A stretch of 64,000 nucleotides of DNA from M0108 sp044228795 (GCA_044228795.1 JBGAUE010000012.1:37196-101195); one strand, 5' to 3'. Positions 34,776 to 44,153 are shown, counted from the stretch's first letter. A program made the numbers and translations. Notes: generated by a model not told the origin, from the letters alone.

Positions 34776-36248
34776 TCAACCATAGCGGGGTTCCTGGCCC
34801 AGGGCGAACCAGTCGGCGATCTCCCGGGCCAGGTAACGTTCGGTGCGGGCGATGGCCCGCTGCAAGGCATAGAGATTATGACAGGCCTGCGTCTGCGCCC
34901 GCGCTGCGATCAGGAAGTTCGTCAGACCGCGGGAATGGGCCAGCTGGCCATTGAGGTCGAAGACTGAGATCAGCGCCAGGGCGCAGCCGGCCAGACCCGG
35001 GAGTGCCAGGGGCAAGAAGTGGGTGAGGGTCCGGCTGGCCTCCAGGCTGAGGCCGTCCGTGCCGTATAGACCGGCGAAGAGCCCACGCAGGACGGCCAGG
35101 GCGGAAAAGATCCAGAAGAGGCTGATCAGGCGCTGGCGCAGGCGGGTGAGCCGGACGGCACGAGCCTGGTGGTACTGGATCTGATCATCGATGCGATCGC
35201 GCACATATCGCTCCCGGATCTCCTCCAGGGGCAGTGGGACGGCGGGGCGGACACAGAGGTGCATCATCCTGACCGAGGTCGTGAGGCGGGCAAAGGTCTC
35301 CTCCAGACCCTGCAGGTCCGGCAGCACCAGCCGGGGCAATTCCCAGGTGGCGATCGCGGCCCGGCAGATCTCCGCGGCCACACGGCAATGAATCCAGCGT
35401 TGATGCACCTTGCGGTACTTCAGATAGAAACCGGCCCCCATGGCCCCGGCGGTCATGAGGAAGACCAGGGCGTCCAGGGCCCGCAGGCGCAGGGCAAAGG
35501 CGATGATGAAGGCCACCAGCAGGGTCGCACCCGTATTCAGTACCAGCGAGGAGGCGACCCAGCGCCGAAAATTCGGCGCCGTGCGGGTTGCCATCTGGTC
35601 AACCTTGGTGAAAAAGCGCCACAAAGTCGGGGGTACCGGCGAGGAGACCTGAGGTGCCATCGCGGCGTCCTCGCCAAGAAGGTTGAGGAAGCTGAGCTCA
35701 TGATCCAGGAAGGGATGACCCTCCCAGCCCTCGCGCCGGACCTCGAGCGTCTCGGGGTTGAGGATGATCAGCGGTTTCCCGAGGCCGCGGGCATAGGCGA
35801 CGATCTCCCCCGTCCCCCCCGCGGGCCTCTCATCCCAGACGGCGATGAGCAGGTCCGCCTGCTCCACGGTGTCCAGGCCGCATTCCAGATCGGCATCGTC
35901 CCGGCCCGCGGCCCTGCTGCGAACCTGGATCTCGGTCGCCCGCGCCAGGAGTTGCTCGCGGTACTGCCACTCCTCCGCGGTAAAGTCCTGGCGCAGCTCG
36001 GCCAGGGACGCTGGCAGCAGGGCGCGCCAGGGGAAGGACATGCCCAGTATCGCCTGGGCAAAGAGGGTGTCGGCCCCGCGGGCGATGGAAGAAACGCCAA
36101 CCAGGGTGCCATCGATCTCCTCACTCAGGGCGTCAAGCAGAGCGGCGAGCACCTCACCCACCGCCTCCGGCTGACGCAACTGCCGGTGGCCCTTAAGGGC
36201 GATTAGCCAATAGGGCCGGAGAGAAGAGGAGGCTTGCGGGGATGTCAT
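34776..36248 (-). CDS. SLOG-SLATT membrane protein (predicted sensor/pore)
   Basis: 490 residues from the ATG at 36246-36248. Residues 10-170 form a SLOG-type Rossmannoid: IALKGHRQL, GVSSIARGADTLFA, LLPASLAELRQDF, VEQADLLIAVWDERPAGGTGEIVAYARG. Residues 225-490 carry two pairs of transmembrane helices, each followed by a helical segment; the last ends ARTERYLAREIADWFAL, the SLATT-type tail. In published comparative genomics SLOG domains are proposed to sense nucleotides and SLATT domains to form membrane pores in conflict systems; both roles here are inference. No clear ribosome site precedes the start. It is divergent from the DUF4062 gene. Confidence 0.7.
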   Translation of the reverse strand: MTSPQASSSLRPYWLIALKGHRQLRQPEAVGEVLAALLDALSEEIDGTLVGVSSIARGADTLFAQAILGMSFPWRALLPASLAELRQDFTAEEWQYREQLLARATEIQVRSRAAGRDDADLECGLDTVEQADLLIAVWDERPAGGTGEIVAYARGLGKPLIILNPETLEVRREGWEGHPFLDHELSFLNLLGEDAAMAPQVSSPVPPTLWRFFTKVDQMATRTAPNFRRWVASSLVLNTGATLLVAFIIAFALRLRALDALVFLMTAGAMGAGFYLKYRKVHQRWIHCRVAAEICRAAIATWELPRLVLPDLQGLEETFARLTTSVRMMHLCVRPAVPLPLEEIRERYVRDRIDDQIQYHQARAVRLTRLRQRLISLFWIFSALAVLRGLFAGLYGTDGLSLEASRTLTHFLPLALPGLAGCALALISVFDLNGQLAHSRGLTNFLIAARAQTQACHNLYALQRAIARTERYLAREIADWFALGQEPRYG

Positions 36249-36405
36249 CGCGGAGGGGCCACCATTGCCAGGCAGCGGGTCGGGTGAACCCGCCGGGACA
36301 GATGAGCGTTCTGGTCGGTAATAATATACTGAACTTTGGCCTATCCTGTCTCTTGACGACCGACACCTCCTTCTCGCCCTTTTCCCCATGCTGCAGGTGA
36401 TGCCC
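36249..36405. promoter_or_regulatory. Divergent intergenic region between SLOG-SLATT and DUF4062-STAND genes
   Basis: 157 nt. An AT-rich patch TAATAATATACT lies at 36319-36330, flanked by the inverted repeat GTCGGT (36314-36319) and ACCGAC (36359-36364). No well-spaced -35/-10 pair is evident on either strand. The layout suits coordinated control of both transcripts, but an operator is only a guess. Confidence 0.3.
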
Positions 36406-39400
36406 ATGGCAGACCCCCAGGTCCGCATCTTCGTCTCTTCCCCCTCCGACCTGGATCATGAGCGGGCTCTGACGCGGAACATCATCGAGGCCCTGGCCCA
36501 GGAGTATCTGCCCTATTTCAAGGTCCAGGCGGTCCTTTGGGAACAGGAGGCCCTGACCGCGGCCCAGAGCTTCCAGGCGGGCCTGGTGCGACCCTCGGAC
36601 TGCGAGATCGTGCTGGTCATGCTCTGGGCCCGGCTGGGGACGCCCCTGGCGAATGACCCCTATGGCGGCATGACCGGGACGGAGTGGGAGTTCGTCGACG
36701 CGGTGGAGGCCTCGGCGCGCTCCGGCAGCCCGGAGGTGCTGGTCTATCGCAAGACCGCCCCCTGCCTGGTGGACGTCAACAATCCCGAAGTGGCGCGAGA
36801 GGCCCTGGCGGACCGCAGCCGTCTCGAAGCCTTTTTCCGCACCCATTTCTTCAACCCCGATGGCAGTTTCCGGCGCGCCTTCCGCCAGTTCGGCAATGAC
36901 CACTCCTTTCGCGAACTGATTGAGACCCAACTGCGCAAGCTCCTCAACCGCCGCATCAGCGCCGAGCGGCGCCTGACCTCGCACTTCCAGGATTGGCAGG
37001 GCAGCCCCTTTCGGGTGGACCGGCCCTTCGAGTTTCCCGACCATCCGATCTTCGTCGGCCGTGAGACCGAGACCCGGGAGCTGATCACTCGCCTGGAGGC
37101 CAACGTCGAGCGAGGCCGGGGTCTCCTGCTGGTCACGGGCCCCAGTGGCGTCGGCAAAAGTTCCCTGATCCGCGCCGGCCTGCTGCCCCGGCTGGCGCGG
37201 CCCTTCCTCTTCCCGGGGATCGCCCTGTGCCGCTCGTGTCTGGTCGACCTTGGGGGTGAGGAGGAGCCCCTCCAGGCCCTGGCCACAGCCGTGAGCGCAC
37301 CCGAGATCCTCGGCGCGGCGCTGCAAGGGTTTGGGCTCGATACCCAGTCCCTGGCCGATCTCCTGATCGCCACCCCGGAGGTGGCCGCCGCCGAACTGGC
37401 CGCGGCCCTGGCCCAGGTCGGCGTCAAGTTCGCCAAACAGACGGATGCTAATGGCGGCCGGGCGCAACTGGTCATCGTCGTCGATTCCCTGGACCCCTTG
37501 TTTGGTGCCACGACCTCCCGGGCCTTCCTCGCCGCCCTGCCCTGCCTGGCGGCGCGGGAAGGGATCTGGGTCATCGCCACCCTGCGCAGCGACTATCTCC
37601 CCCTGCTTGCCGAACTGCCCGAACTGGCGGCAGAACTGGATGAGGTGAGCTGGTTTCCCCTGCAACCGCCCGCCACGGCCCGCATCCGCCAGGTGATCGA
37701 GATCCCAGCCCGGATCGCCGCCATCGATTACGAGGAACCGACCAGCGGCACCGGACGCAGACTGGTGGACGTCCTGGAGACGGAGGTCAGTCTGTTGACC
37801 CATTGGCCCCCGGTGTTACAGGAGGTCCTGGAAAACCTATACCGGCGGGCGGCCAGGCGGCTGGGCGAGAGCGCAGCGCATCAATCCCTGCTGACCCTGG
37901 CCGACCTGCGCAGTCTGGGCGGGGTGGCCGGAAGCCTCATCGCCCGCGCCGACCAGCTCTGGGAGGAGCTGGAACCACCTGAGCGCGCCGCCCTGCCAAC
38001 CCTGTGCCGGGCCCTGATCACCCTGGAAGGGAGTGGGGCCCCCCGGCCCGGCATCCGCGCCGGGGACCTCCAGACTCTGACCCACCTGCCCGCGGTGGCG
38101 CCCCTGGTGGAGCGCCTGATCGCGGCACGCCTGGTGGTGGCCGATGCGGAGGAGGTGGAAGCAGAGGCGGTGGCTGCCCCGCCAGCCGCCCCAAGCATTT
38201 GGGACGACCTGCGTCGGCTCTGGCGACAGTCCCGGGAGGAGCGACTTATCCGTCACGGTGGGGTGGGACGCCTGTTGCGCCTGGGCACGGATCTTATCGG
38301 CAAGGAGGAGAGCCTGACGGCCAGGGAGGCCCCCGCCACCGCGGCGCCGGAATCCCGAGAGACTAGCCGGCAATGGGAACGCTTTCGCCCCATCGCCGCC
38401 TTCGTCCATCCGGTATTGCTCGAGCGCTGGCAGCCGGTACGGGACTGGCTGGCGAAACCGGCCCAGCGCCGCGATCTCATCCTGCGTTACCAGCTCACCC
38501 GCCAGGCACGACTCTGGCGGCGCACCGACCGCAACCGGGAATATCTCCTGGGGGAAACCGGCTATGCCGCCGCCCAGCTCTTCGCCACCACCTACGCCGA
38601 GGAACTGGAACCCCTAGAGCGCGACTACCTCGAGCAGAGCCGCCTGTATCTGGGTGTGCAACGGCGCCGCAACCGCCAGGCGCGCATCCTGGGCTGGAGC
38701 CTCCTCAGCCTCCTGGTGATCGCCACCTCCACCGCCTGGTGGGCCTGGGATGCCTCGAACAAGTCCCGGCTTAGTTTCTACCGCAGCGAGTTGCGCAACG
38801 CCGAGAGCGCCATCGACCGCGGCAATACCGCCGAGGCCGTCCGCCTGGCCCTGGCGGCTGGCCCCTATCTGCCCGCGGAGGCCACCGACAGCCTGAGCCG
38901 GGCCTTTATCCGCAACCGCCTGCTCAGCCTGGTCAGTGCTCCGCCCGCGAACGGCGCTGCCGCCTTGGCAGCGGCCTTCAGCGACGATGGGGAGCGTCTG
39001 GCGATGCCGGCCCCTGGGGGGGGCGCCGAACTCTGGACCCTCCAGGGCCAGCGCTATCATTTCGCCGGGGAGTTGGCCGGACCGGAACTGCCCATTCACA
39101 GCCTGCGGCTGGTCGGTACGGGTGAGGGTGTATTGGCGTTGGGGATCGGCGAAGAGGGCGTCTGGCGCCTCCCCGCCGCCGCGACTGATCCACCGACCTG
39201 GAACTGTGGCGGGCGCCCCCGCTCGCCCATCGCCCTCGATCCCGGTGGACGCACTCTGGCGCTGATCCATGGCAATTGGCGCTCTCCCGCCCTCTGCGTC
39301 CTGAGCCTGGTGACCCCGGGAGTGGTCCTTTGGGATCGCCATATCCACGACCGCGGCGTCCGCAGTCTGGCTTTTTCCCCCGATGGGCAGCGGCTGGTGA

Positions 39401-41319
39401 CGGCCTCCTTTGATGGCACTGCCAAGGTGGTCGATACCCTCACCGGGGAGGAGATCGTCATCCTCCCGGCCAGCGAATCCCGGGGACGCCCAGCCTACCA
39501 CGCCGTCTTCGACCCCAGCGGTAACCGGGTCGCCGTCGCCTTCGCCGACGACCGCATCCGGGTTTACGACCTGACAGGGCGCGAGTTGGCGGAGTTGGGG
39601 GTCATCACGCGGGATGGCCACAAGATCCGCATCCACCGGGCCTCGGTGCGCCGCATTGCCTTTGGCCCCGAGGGACGCAACCTGGTGGCGGTGGATGACG
39701 ATGGCCAGGTGGTGCGCTGGGACTTGGCGACAGGTGAGGCCCAGATCTTCGGCCATCACGATTTGGCGGTGGACCAGGTGCAGATCGCGCCGGGACAGGA
39801 CGCCGGCGAGGAGGAACCCCTCGTCCTCACCGCTTCCCAGGATGACACCATCCGGCTCTGGGGGCTCTGGACCGGCCAGAGTCTGGCCGTCATCAGTCAT
39901 GAGGGGGATGTCACTGAGGCGCGTTTCAGCCAGGATCAGCGCCGCATCCTCAGCTATTCCAGCGAGGACCGCTCGGCCCGGCTCTGGTCCGTGCGACCGG
40001 CGGCGACCTTCGTCCTCCAGTTCCCCCAGGCGGATCAGGTCGCCCACCTGGCCCTGGCCCGGGAACCGGCGGATGAAGAGAGTGCCCCCCTACCGCCGGG
40101 GAGTCAGCCCGGTACGCCGCCCGCGACCCTGCTAGCGACGGGCACCCATGATGGCCGCATCGAGGTTTGGCGCCTGGAACGCAGCTCGGCAGGGCTGGTG
40201 CCGGCCTTGCGCTGGCGCCTGGGCGGCGGAGGCCAGGGCCACCAGGATCGGGTGCGCCGCGTCGGTTTTTCGCCCTCCGGCGGGCTGCTGGCTAGTGCCG
40301 GCTTCGATGGCACGGCCCGGATCTGGGATCTGGCCCGGGGGGAGGAGATCTGCACCCTGGCCCTGACACCCGACCTTCAGCCCTGTACCCAGAACGGTAG
40401 CCCGGACTGCCCGGCGATTTATCAGGCGCTCTTCGCCCCCCACGGTGACTGGCTGCTAACGGCGTCTAACGACTCCTGGCATCCGCTGCGGCTGTGGGAC
40501 CTGCGCACCTGCACCCCGCTGGGCGAGGACCTGCCCGCGGAGCCGGGCACTGGCGGCGTCCGGGCGGCGGCCCTGGCCCGGGACGAAAAGGGGGAGGTCT
40601 GGGTGGCCAGCGGCGCCGAGAATGGCCGGGTCCAGGTACTGCGGGTCGCTGCTAACGGCCAGTGGACTGGGGTCTGCGCCGGGCCCTGGCACAAGAATAC
40701 CGTCCAGGATCTGGCCTTCAGCCCCGATGCCCGCCTCCTGGCCACGGCCAGCGAGGACGGCCGCATCGCCCTGGTCGAGATCGCCGGGGGCTCCTGTGGC
40801 GAACCCCGCTATCTGGAACCCCAGACCGGCCCGGTCACCAGTGTGCGTTTCGCCCCGGATGGCCAGACCCTGGTCACCGCCAGCGGCGAGGGGGACGCCC
40901 AGGTCTGGGGCCTGGATGGTACCCCGCTCGCCCGGCTGAGTGGCCACAAGGCGCGGATTCTCAGCCTCGACTTTTCCCCCGACGGGCGCTGGCTCCTCAC
41001 CGCCTCCCGCGATGGCACGGTGCGCCTCTGGCCCAGTCCCACCGCACCCCGGGACCAACCGCTGACGGCCTATCTGACCCTGTCCGCCGGGCTGGGTAGC
41101 GCCGCCCACGCCAGCTTCAGTCCTGATGGCCTGAGCATCGGCGCCGCCTACCGCAACGATGTCGCCCTGCTCTGGCGGGTGTGGAGCGAGGGGTCAGGGA
41201 CGGACCCGGCGCTGGCGGCAACCTGGGGGGCGGATCGGGCGCGCCTGTCCCTGATCCAGGCCGCCCAGCGATTCATGGATGAGAATTTGCAGCCGGTCCG
41301 ACCCTTGCCAGCGCCGTGA
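36406..41319 (+). CDS. DUF4062-STAND NTPase-transmembrane-WD40 protein
   Basis: 1637 residues from the ATG at 36406, with AGGTG 6 nt upstream. Residues 3-95 are a DUF4062 domain (RIFVSSPSDLDHERAL). FVGRETETREL and Walker A GPSGVGKSSL (about 245) with Walker B VIVVDSLDP (about 358) make a STAND/NACHT-like ATPase. A helical region follows, then one transmembrane helix near 762-783, then at least nine WD40 repeats (for example SPDGQRLVTASFDGTAKVVD and SPDGRWLLTASRDGTVRLW) to about 1575. STAND proteins with WD40 are signal-activated switches, and several are antiphage sensors. The TM helix would place the propeller across the membrane or anchor it there. Confidence 0.85.
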   Translation: MADPQVRIFVSSPSDLDHERALTRNIIEALAQEYLPYFKVQAVLWEQEALTAAQSFQAGLVRPSDCEIVLVMLWARLGTPLANDPYGGMTGTEWEFVDAVEASARSGSPEVLVYRKTAPCLVDVNNPEVAREALADRSRLEAFFRTHFFNPDGSFRRAFRQFGNDHSFRELIETQLRKLLNRRISAERRLTSHFQDWQGSPFRVDRPFEFPDHPIFVGRETETRELITRLEANVERGRGLLLVTGPSGVGKSSLIRAGLLPRLARPFLFPGIALCRSCLVDLGGEEEPLQALATAVSAPEILGAALQGFGLDTQSLADLLIATPEVAAAELAAALAQVGVKFAKQTDANGGRAQLVIVVDSLDPLFGATTSRAFLAALPCLAAREGIWVIATLRSDYLPLLAELPELAAELDEVSWFPLQPPATARIRQVIEIPARIAAIDYEEPTSGTGRRLVDVLETEVSLLTHWPPVLQEVLENLYRRAARRLGESAAHQSLLTLADLRSLGGVAGSLIARADQLWEELEPPERAALPTLCRALITLEGSGAPRPGIRAGDLQTLTHLPAVAPLVERLIAARLVVADAEEVEAEAVAAPPAAPSIWDDLRRLWRQSREERLIRHGGVGRLLRLGTDLIGKEESLTAREAPATAAPESRETSRQWERFRPIAAFVHPVLLERWQPVRDWLAKPAQRRDLILRYQLTRQARLWRRTDRNREYLLGETGYAAAQLFATTYAEELEPLERDYLEQSRLYLGVQRRRNRQARILGWSLLSLLVIATSTAWWAWDASNKSRLSFYRSELRNAESAIDRGNTAEAVRLALAAGPYLPAEATDSLSRAFIRNRLLSLVSAPPANGAAALAAAFSDDGERLAMPAPGGGAELWTLQGQRYHFAGELAGPELPIHSLRLVGTGEGVLALGIGEEGVWRLPAAATDPPTWNCGGRPRSPIALDPGGRTLALIHGNWRSPALCVLSLVTPGVVLWDRHIHDRGVRSLAFSPDGQRLVTASFDGTAKVVDTLTGEEIVILPASESRGRPAYHAVFDPSGNRVAVAFADDRIRVYDLTGRELAELGVITRDGHKIRIHRASVRRIAFGPEGRNLVAVDDDGQVVRWDLATGEAQIFGHHDLAVDQVQIAPGQDAGEEEPLVLTASQDDTIRLWGLWTGQSLAVISHEGDVTEARFSQDQRRILSYSSEDRSARLWSVRPAATFVLQFPQADQVAHLALAREPADEESAPLPPGSQPGTPPATLLATGTHDGRIEVWRLERSSAGLVPALRWRLGGGGQGHQDRVRRVGFSPSGGLLASAGFDGTARIWDLARGEEICTLALTPDLQPCTQNGSPDCPAIYQALFAPHGDWLLTASNDSWHPLRLWDLRTCTPLGEDLPAEPGTGGVRAAALARDEKGEVWVASGAENGRVQVLRVAANGQWTGVCAGPWHKNTVQDLAFSPDARLLATASEDGRIALVEIAGGSCGEPRYLEPQTGPVTSVRFAPDGQTLVTASGEGDAQVWGLDGTPLARLSGHKARILSLDFSPDGRWLLTASRDGTVRLWPSPTAPRDQPLTAYLTLSAGLGSAAHASFSPDGLSIGAAYRNDVALLWRVWSEGSGTDPALAATWGADRARLSLIQAAQRFMDENLQPVRPLPAP

Positions 41320-41357
41320 GGGGGGCGCCCGGCATTATCGCGGGTGGCTAGGCGTTC

Positions 41358-41459
41358 AGGATCGGGTGGCGTCTGGCGGGGGACGCCGTGAATACGTCCT
41401 CGTAGGCTTGACGACCGCATCCTTGCGGTCGACACCCCCGCCAGACGCCACCCGATCCT
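41358..41459. repeat. 102-bp inverted-repeat element between convergent genes
   Basis: Perfect 25-bp arms (41358-41382 and 41435-41459; AGGATCGGGTGGCGTCTGGC begins the left arm) flank a centre that contains another hairpin, GACCGCA/TGCGGTC. It lies between the ends of the WD40 gene and the PqiC-like gene. It could be a bidirectional terminator, but the size and internal sequence look more like a dispersed intergenic repeat of MITE type. Confidence 0.85.
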
Positions 41460-41513
41460 CCCCCGTGCTCGACGGACACCGAAGGACTTCGGGCTTATTT
41501 CTTAAAGGATTTC

Positions 41514-42164
41514 TCAGGGGGATACCCCTTTCCCCTGGCGCCAGGCTCGCAAGTCCAGCACCACCGCGGCGGCTAGGCGATCCGCCAGGCGGGTGGCGGC
41601 GGCGGCCATAGCGGCGGGGGTCTCCCCCGCGACGATTTCCTCGGCCTCGTAGCGGCGAACCAGGAGGGGGCGGCGGTCACTGGCCCGCATCAGGGTCAGG
41701 CTGAGGGTACCCGCCACCCTGGGAGGCGTCGCCGTGGGCAGGTGCTCAAAACGCTCCACCTCGCCGCCAAGGAGGTAATCGGCGTTTACTCGGTCGGCGG
41801 GGATGAGGACGAAACGAAAGAGGCCGGCGGCGCGGATACTGGCCGCCAGGTGGCGGGACAGGGCCCGTGGCACCGGTTCGTCCCACAGCAACTGGTCGTA
41901 GCGCTGGGTTTGCCAGGGGTCCGCCGTGGTCCGGAAAAGGATCTGTCGCCCGCCGAGAAAGCCGCGGGCGGCCAGTTCGTTGACCTGCAGATCGGTTGCG
42001 GATGAAACGCTGATGGGCGAATGGCCGCTGAGTTCGGGAGCGGTCGGGGGGACTAGGGAGAGGTACCTGTCCTCCTTGACCGTCACGGGCGCGCCGCAGC
42101 CGCCAAGGCCAAGGCCAAGGCCAAGGCCAAGGCTCAGGAGGCCGATCAGAAGGAAGCGCTTCAT
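41514..42164 (-). CDS. PqiC-like ABC-transporter auxiliary lipoprotein
   Basis: 216 residues. The ATG at 42162-42164 overlaps the MCE gene stop (ATGA). The signal peptide contains a five-fold Leu-Gly dipeptide run and ends in a lipobox GGC. The mature part (LQVNELAARGFLGGRQILFR, VPRALSRHLAASIRAAGLF, LLGGEVERFEHL) follows the ABC_trans_aux/PqiC pattern. These lipoproteins dock MCE systems at the outer membrane. It is the last gene of the RyR-MCE operon. Confidence 0.85.
   Translation of the reverse strand: MKRFLLIGLLSLGLGLGLGLGGCGAPVTVKEDRYLSLVPPTAPELSGHSPISVSSATDLQVNELAARGFLGGRQILFRTTADPWQTQRYDQLLWDEPVPRALSRHLAASIRAAGLFRFVLIPADRVNADYLLGGEVERFEHLPTATPPRVAGTLSLTLMRASDRRPLLVRRYEAEEIVAGETPAAMAAAATRLADRLAAAVVLDLRAWRQGKGVSP
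42103..42132. repeat. Five tandem CCAAGG hexanucleotides in a signal peptide
   Basis: Five perfect 6-bp units. On the - strand they encode alternating Leu-Gly just before the lipobox. Unit gain or loss would change signal-peptide length without frameshift. Confidence 0.9.
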
Positions 42165-43294
42165 TTGAACCATGGGGCTTGCTCCTCGGTCTCCCGCGGG
42201 CGCAGGAGGTGAGTGGGATGGGAGCGCAATTCCTGGGAAAAGGCGGCCAGGTTGCGGCTGGCGTCCTCGATGTTGGTCAGGATCGGAGTCAGGGCCGCCG
42301 CCAGGGACTGCAACAGGAACTGGGTGTCATCCAGGGAGCGTTGCAGGGCGGGGCGGTTCTCCTTGACCAGGACGCGGATGTCGGTGGCCAGATCCCCATA
42401 GTTGTTGACGGTCCGCTGGACGTCCTGGGTGCTGCCGGCCATCTCGGCGGTGATCCGCGCCAGGTCGGCGGACATGGTCTCGACCGAGCCGAGGATGGCG
42501 CCGATGGCCTGGGGGTCCACTACCTTGACCAGGTTGTCCGACAGCAGGCGCAGGTTCTCGAAGGCCCCGGCAAGCTGCTCGCGATTCCCCGCCAACCCTT
42601 GGCCCTGGTTCTCGCCACCGCCGACCAGGAGCTCGATGGTCTTGACCTGATCGCGGATGCTGGCCAGGGTCGGGGCGATGCTCTCCTCGACCACCAGCCG
42701 CACCGTCTCGGTAAGGATGGCGAGTTGCTGAGTCAGGTCGGGCTCGGGGGCGAGAGCGGCGATCACCGCGCCGGGGGTCAGCAGTTCCCCGGACTGGCCG
42801 ACGGCGATGCGCAGGGCGTTGCCCTTCAGCAACCCCAGGGTCGTCAGGCGCACCTGGCTGTCCTGGGGAATGGGCCACTGGTCGCGGATGCGCAGGGTAG
42901 CGCGGAAGCAGGGCAAAGCCGGTGAGCGGGGCGGGGCCTCGGCGGCGGGGGGCGGGCAATGGCGGCCATGGGCCGGGTCGCCGGGAAAGACCGGCTTGAC
43001 CCGCTCGACCAGGCCGATCACATAACCCTCCTGGATGAGTTGCATCCCCGGGTCCAGGCCCTCCGCGTCCGGGAAATAGGCCTCCAGCCGGTAGGTCTGA
43101 CCCAGAAACCCCGGCAGGATGAGGGCGAAGGCCGCCACGACTACCAGGGCCATGGCCAGGACGAAGCCCCCCGCCAGGAGCAACTGGCGGCGCTCAGCCA
43201 GGGCCCGGCGCTTGCCGGGGGCCCCGATCTCGGGTGGTGCATAGAGGCGGTCCAGACGCCGCGCGGCGGGAGGGATGGGGTCGTGGTTGCTCAT
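42161..43294 (-). CDS. MCE/MlaD-family lipid-transport protein
   Basis: 377 residues. A cytoplasmic N-terminus is followed by one transmembrane helix (about 35-58), then the MCE domain (YRLEAYFPDAEGLDPGMQLI, GYVIGLVERV, VRLTTLGLLKGNALRI) with a Cys/His-containing insertion (HGRHCPPP). The C-terminal half is helical (LSDNLVKVVDPQAIGAILGS), as in proteins that form trans-periplasmic needles. It would carry phospholipids between membranes with the permease and ATPase upstream. There are 97 nt between it and the ATPase gene. Confidence 0.88.
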   Translation of the reverse strand: MSNHDPIPPAARRLDRLYAPPEIGAPGKRRALAERRQLLLAGGFVLAMALVVVAAFALILPGFLGQTYRLEAYFPDAEGLDPGMQLIQEGYVIGLVERVKPVFPGDPAHGRHCPPPAAEAPPRSPALPCFRATLRIRDQWPIPQDSQVRLTTLGLLKGNALRIAVGQSGELLTPGAVIAALAPEPDLTQQLAILTETVRLVVEESIAPTLASIRDQVKTIELLVGGGENQGQGLAGNREQLAGAFENLRLLSDNLVKVVDPQAIGAILGSVETMSADLARITAEMAGSTQDVQRTVNNYGDLATDIRVLVKENRPALQRSLDDTQFLLQSLAAALTPILTNIEDASRNLAAFSQELRSHPTHLLRPRETEEQAPWFK

Positions 43295-43391
43295 CGGATC
43301 GGCATATTCGTCGTCATGTCAGGCGTCACAAATTCCTTGCCCGACCCTCCCCCTGGCGGTCGGAAATGGCAGTTCCTTGGGGAAGTCGAGG

Positions 43392-44153
43392 TCAAAACCG
43401 GCCGCCCAGGGCGGTGCTGAGTTCCAGGTCCTCGGGGCTGACGGCGGCCAGCACCTCACGCGTCCCCAGAAACAGCAGCCGCCCGCCGCTCAAGACCGCG
43501 ACCCGGTCGGCGCTGTCCCCGAAGGCCTCCGGGGTGTTGTCGGTGGCGATCAGGGCCATGGCCTGACCACCGCGCAGGCTGCGCAGGACGGCGAGGATCT
43601 CCCGGACCACCGCCGGATCCAGGCCGTCCGAGAGACCATCCCAGACCAGGAGCCGCGGGCGGCGGATCAGGGCACGCGCCAGTTCGACCCGGCGCTGCTG
43701 ACCCAGGGAGAGGGACTGGGGCGGATGATTTTCCAGCCCGTCCAGGCCCAGCAGGGTCATCACCAGCCGCGCCGCCCGCGCCATCTCCCCGCGCGTCAGG
43801 GGGGCCTGGCGCAGGGGCAGGAGTATGTTCCCCAGGACGCTGTGATCGGTGAGAAGCGAGCCGCGCTGGATCACGGCGCCGACCTCTGCGCGCAGCCGCT
43901 CCAGTCCGCGGCCGTCGAGTTGCGCCAGGTCCCGCCCCAGGACCTGGACGCGGCCGGCCGAGGGGCGGTCGAGGCCAAGCACCAGCCTGGAGAGCAGGGT
44001 CTTGCCCGCCCCATTGGGGCCGCAGACCAGGAGCCAGGCGCCGTCAGCCAGGTCCAGACTCAGGTCCTGGAGGGCCAGGCGCCCGGCTACATGCTGGAAG
44101 ATCCGGTCCAGCTTCAACGCCCAGGGTATCCCGATCCTCCCGGTGGCAGCCAT
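43392..44153 (-). CDS. MlaF-like ABC ATPase with degenerate catalytic residues
   Basis: 253 residues. Walker A GPNGAGKT (45-52) is intact. The signature is LSLGQ (148-152) instead of LSGGQ. Walker B reads LLVWDG, so the catalytic Glu is Gly173. The His-switch position is Asp205 (IATDN). The fold and D-loop SDGLD are otherwise normal. ATP binding is expected to persist, while hydrolysis may be slow or absent. It is tightly linked to the permease gene (1-nt gap). Confidence 0.87.
   Translation of the reverse strand: MAATGRIGIPWALKLDRIFQHVAGRLALQDLSLDLADGAWLLVCGPNGAGKTLLSRLVLGLDRPSAGRVQVLGRDLAQLDGRGLERLRAEVGAVIQRGSLLTDHSVLGNILLPLRQAPLTRGEMARAARLVMTLLGLDGLENHPPQSLSLGQQRRVELARALIRRPRLLVWDGLSDGLDPAVVREILAVLRSLRGGQAMALIATDNTPEAFGDSADRVAVLSGGRLLFLGTREVLAAVSPEDLELSTALGGRF

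Noticed and set aside
36193..37803. 536-codon - strand ORF opposite the DUF4062 gene
   Set aside because: It is a frame shadow in GC-rich DNA; the + strand has clear DUF4062 and P-loop motifs, and the - strand product has no recognisable domain.
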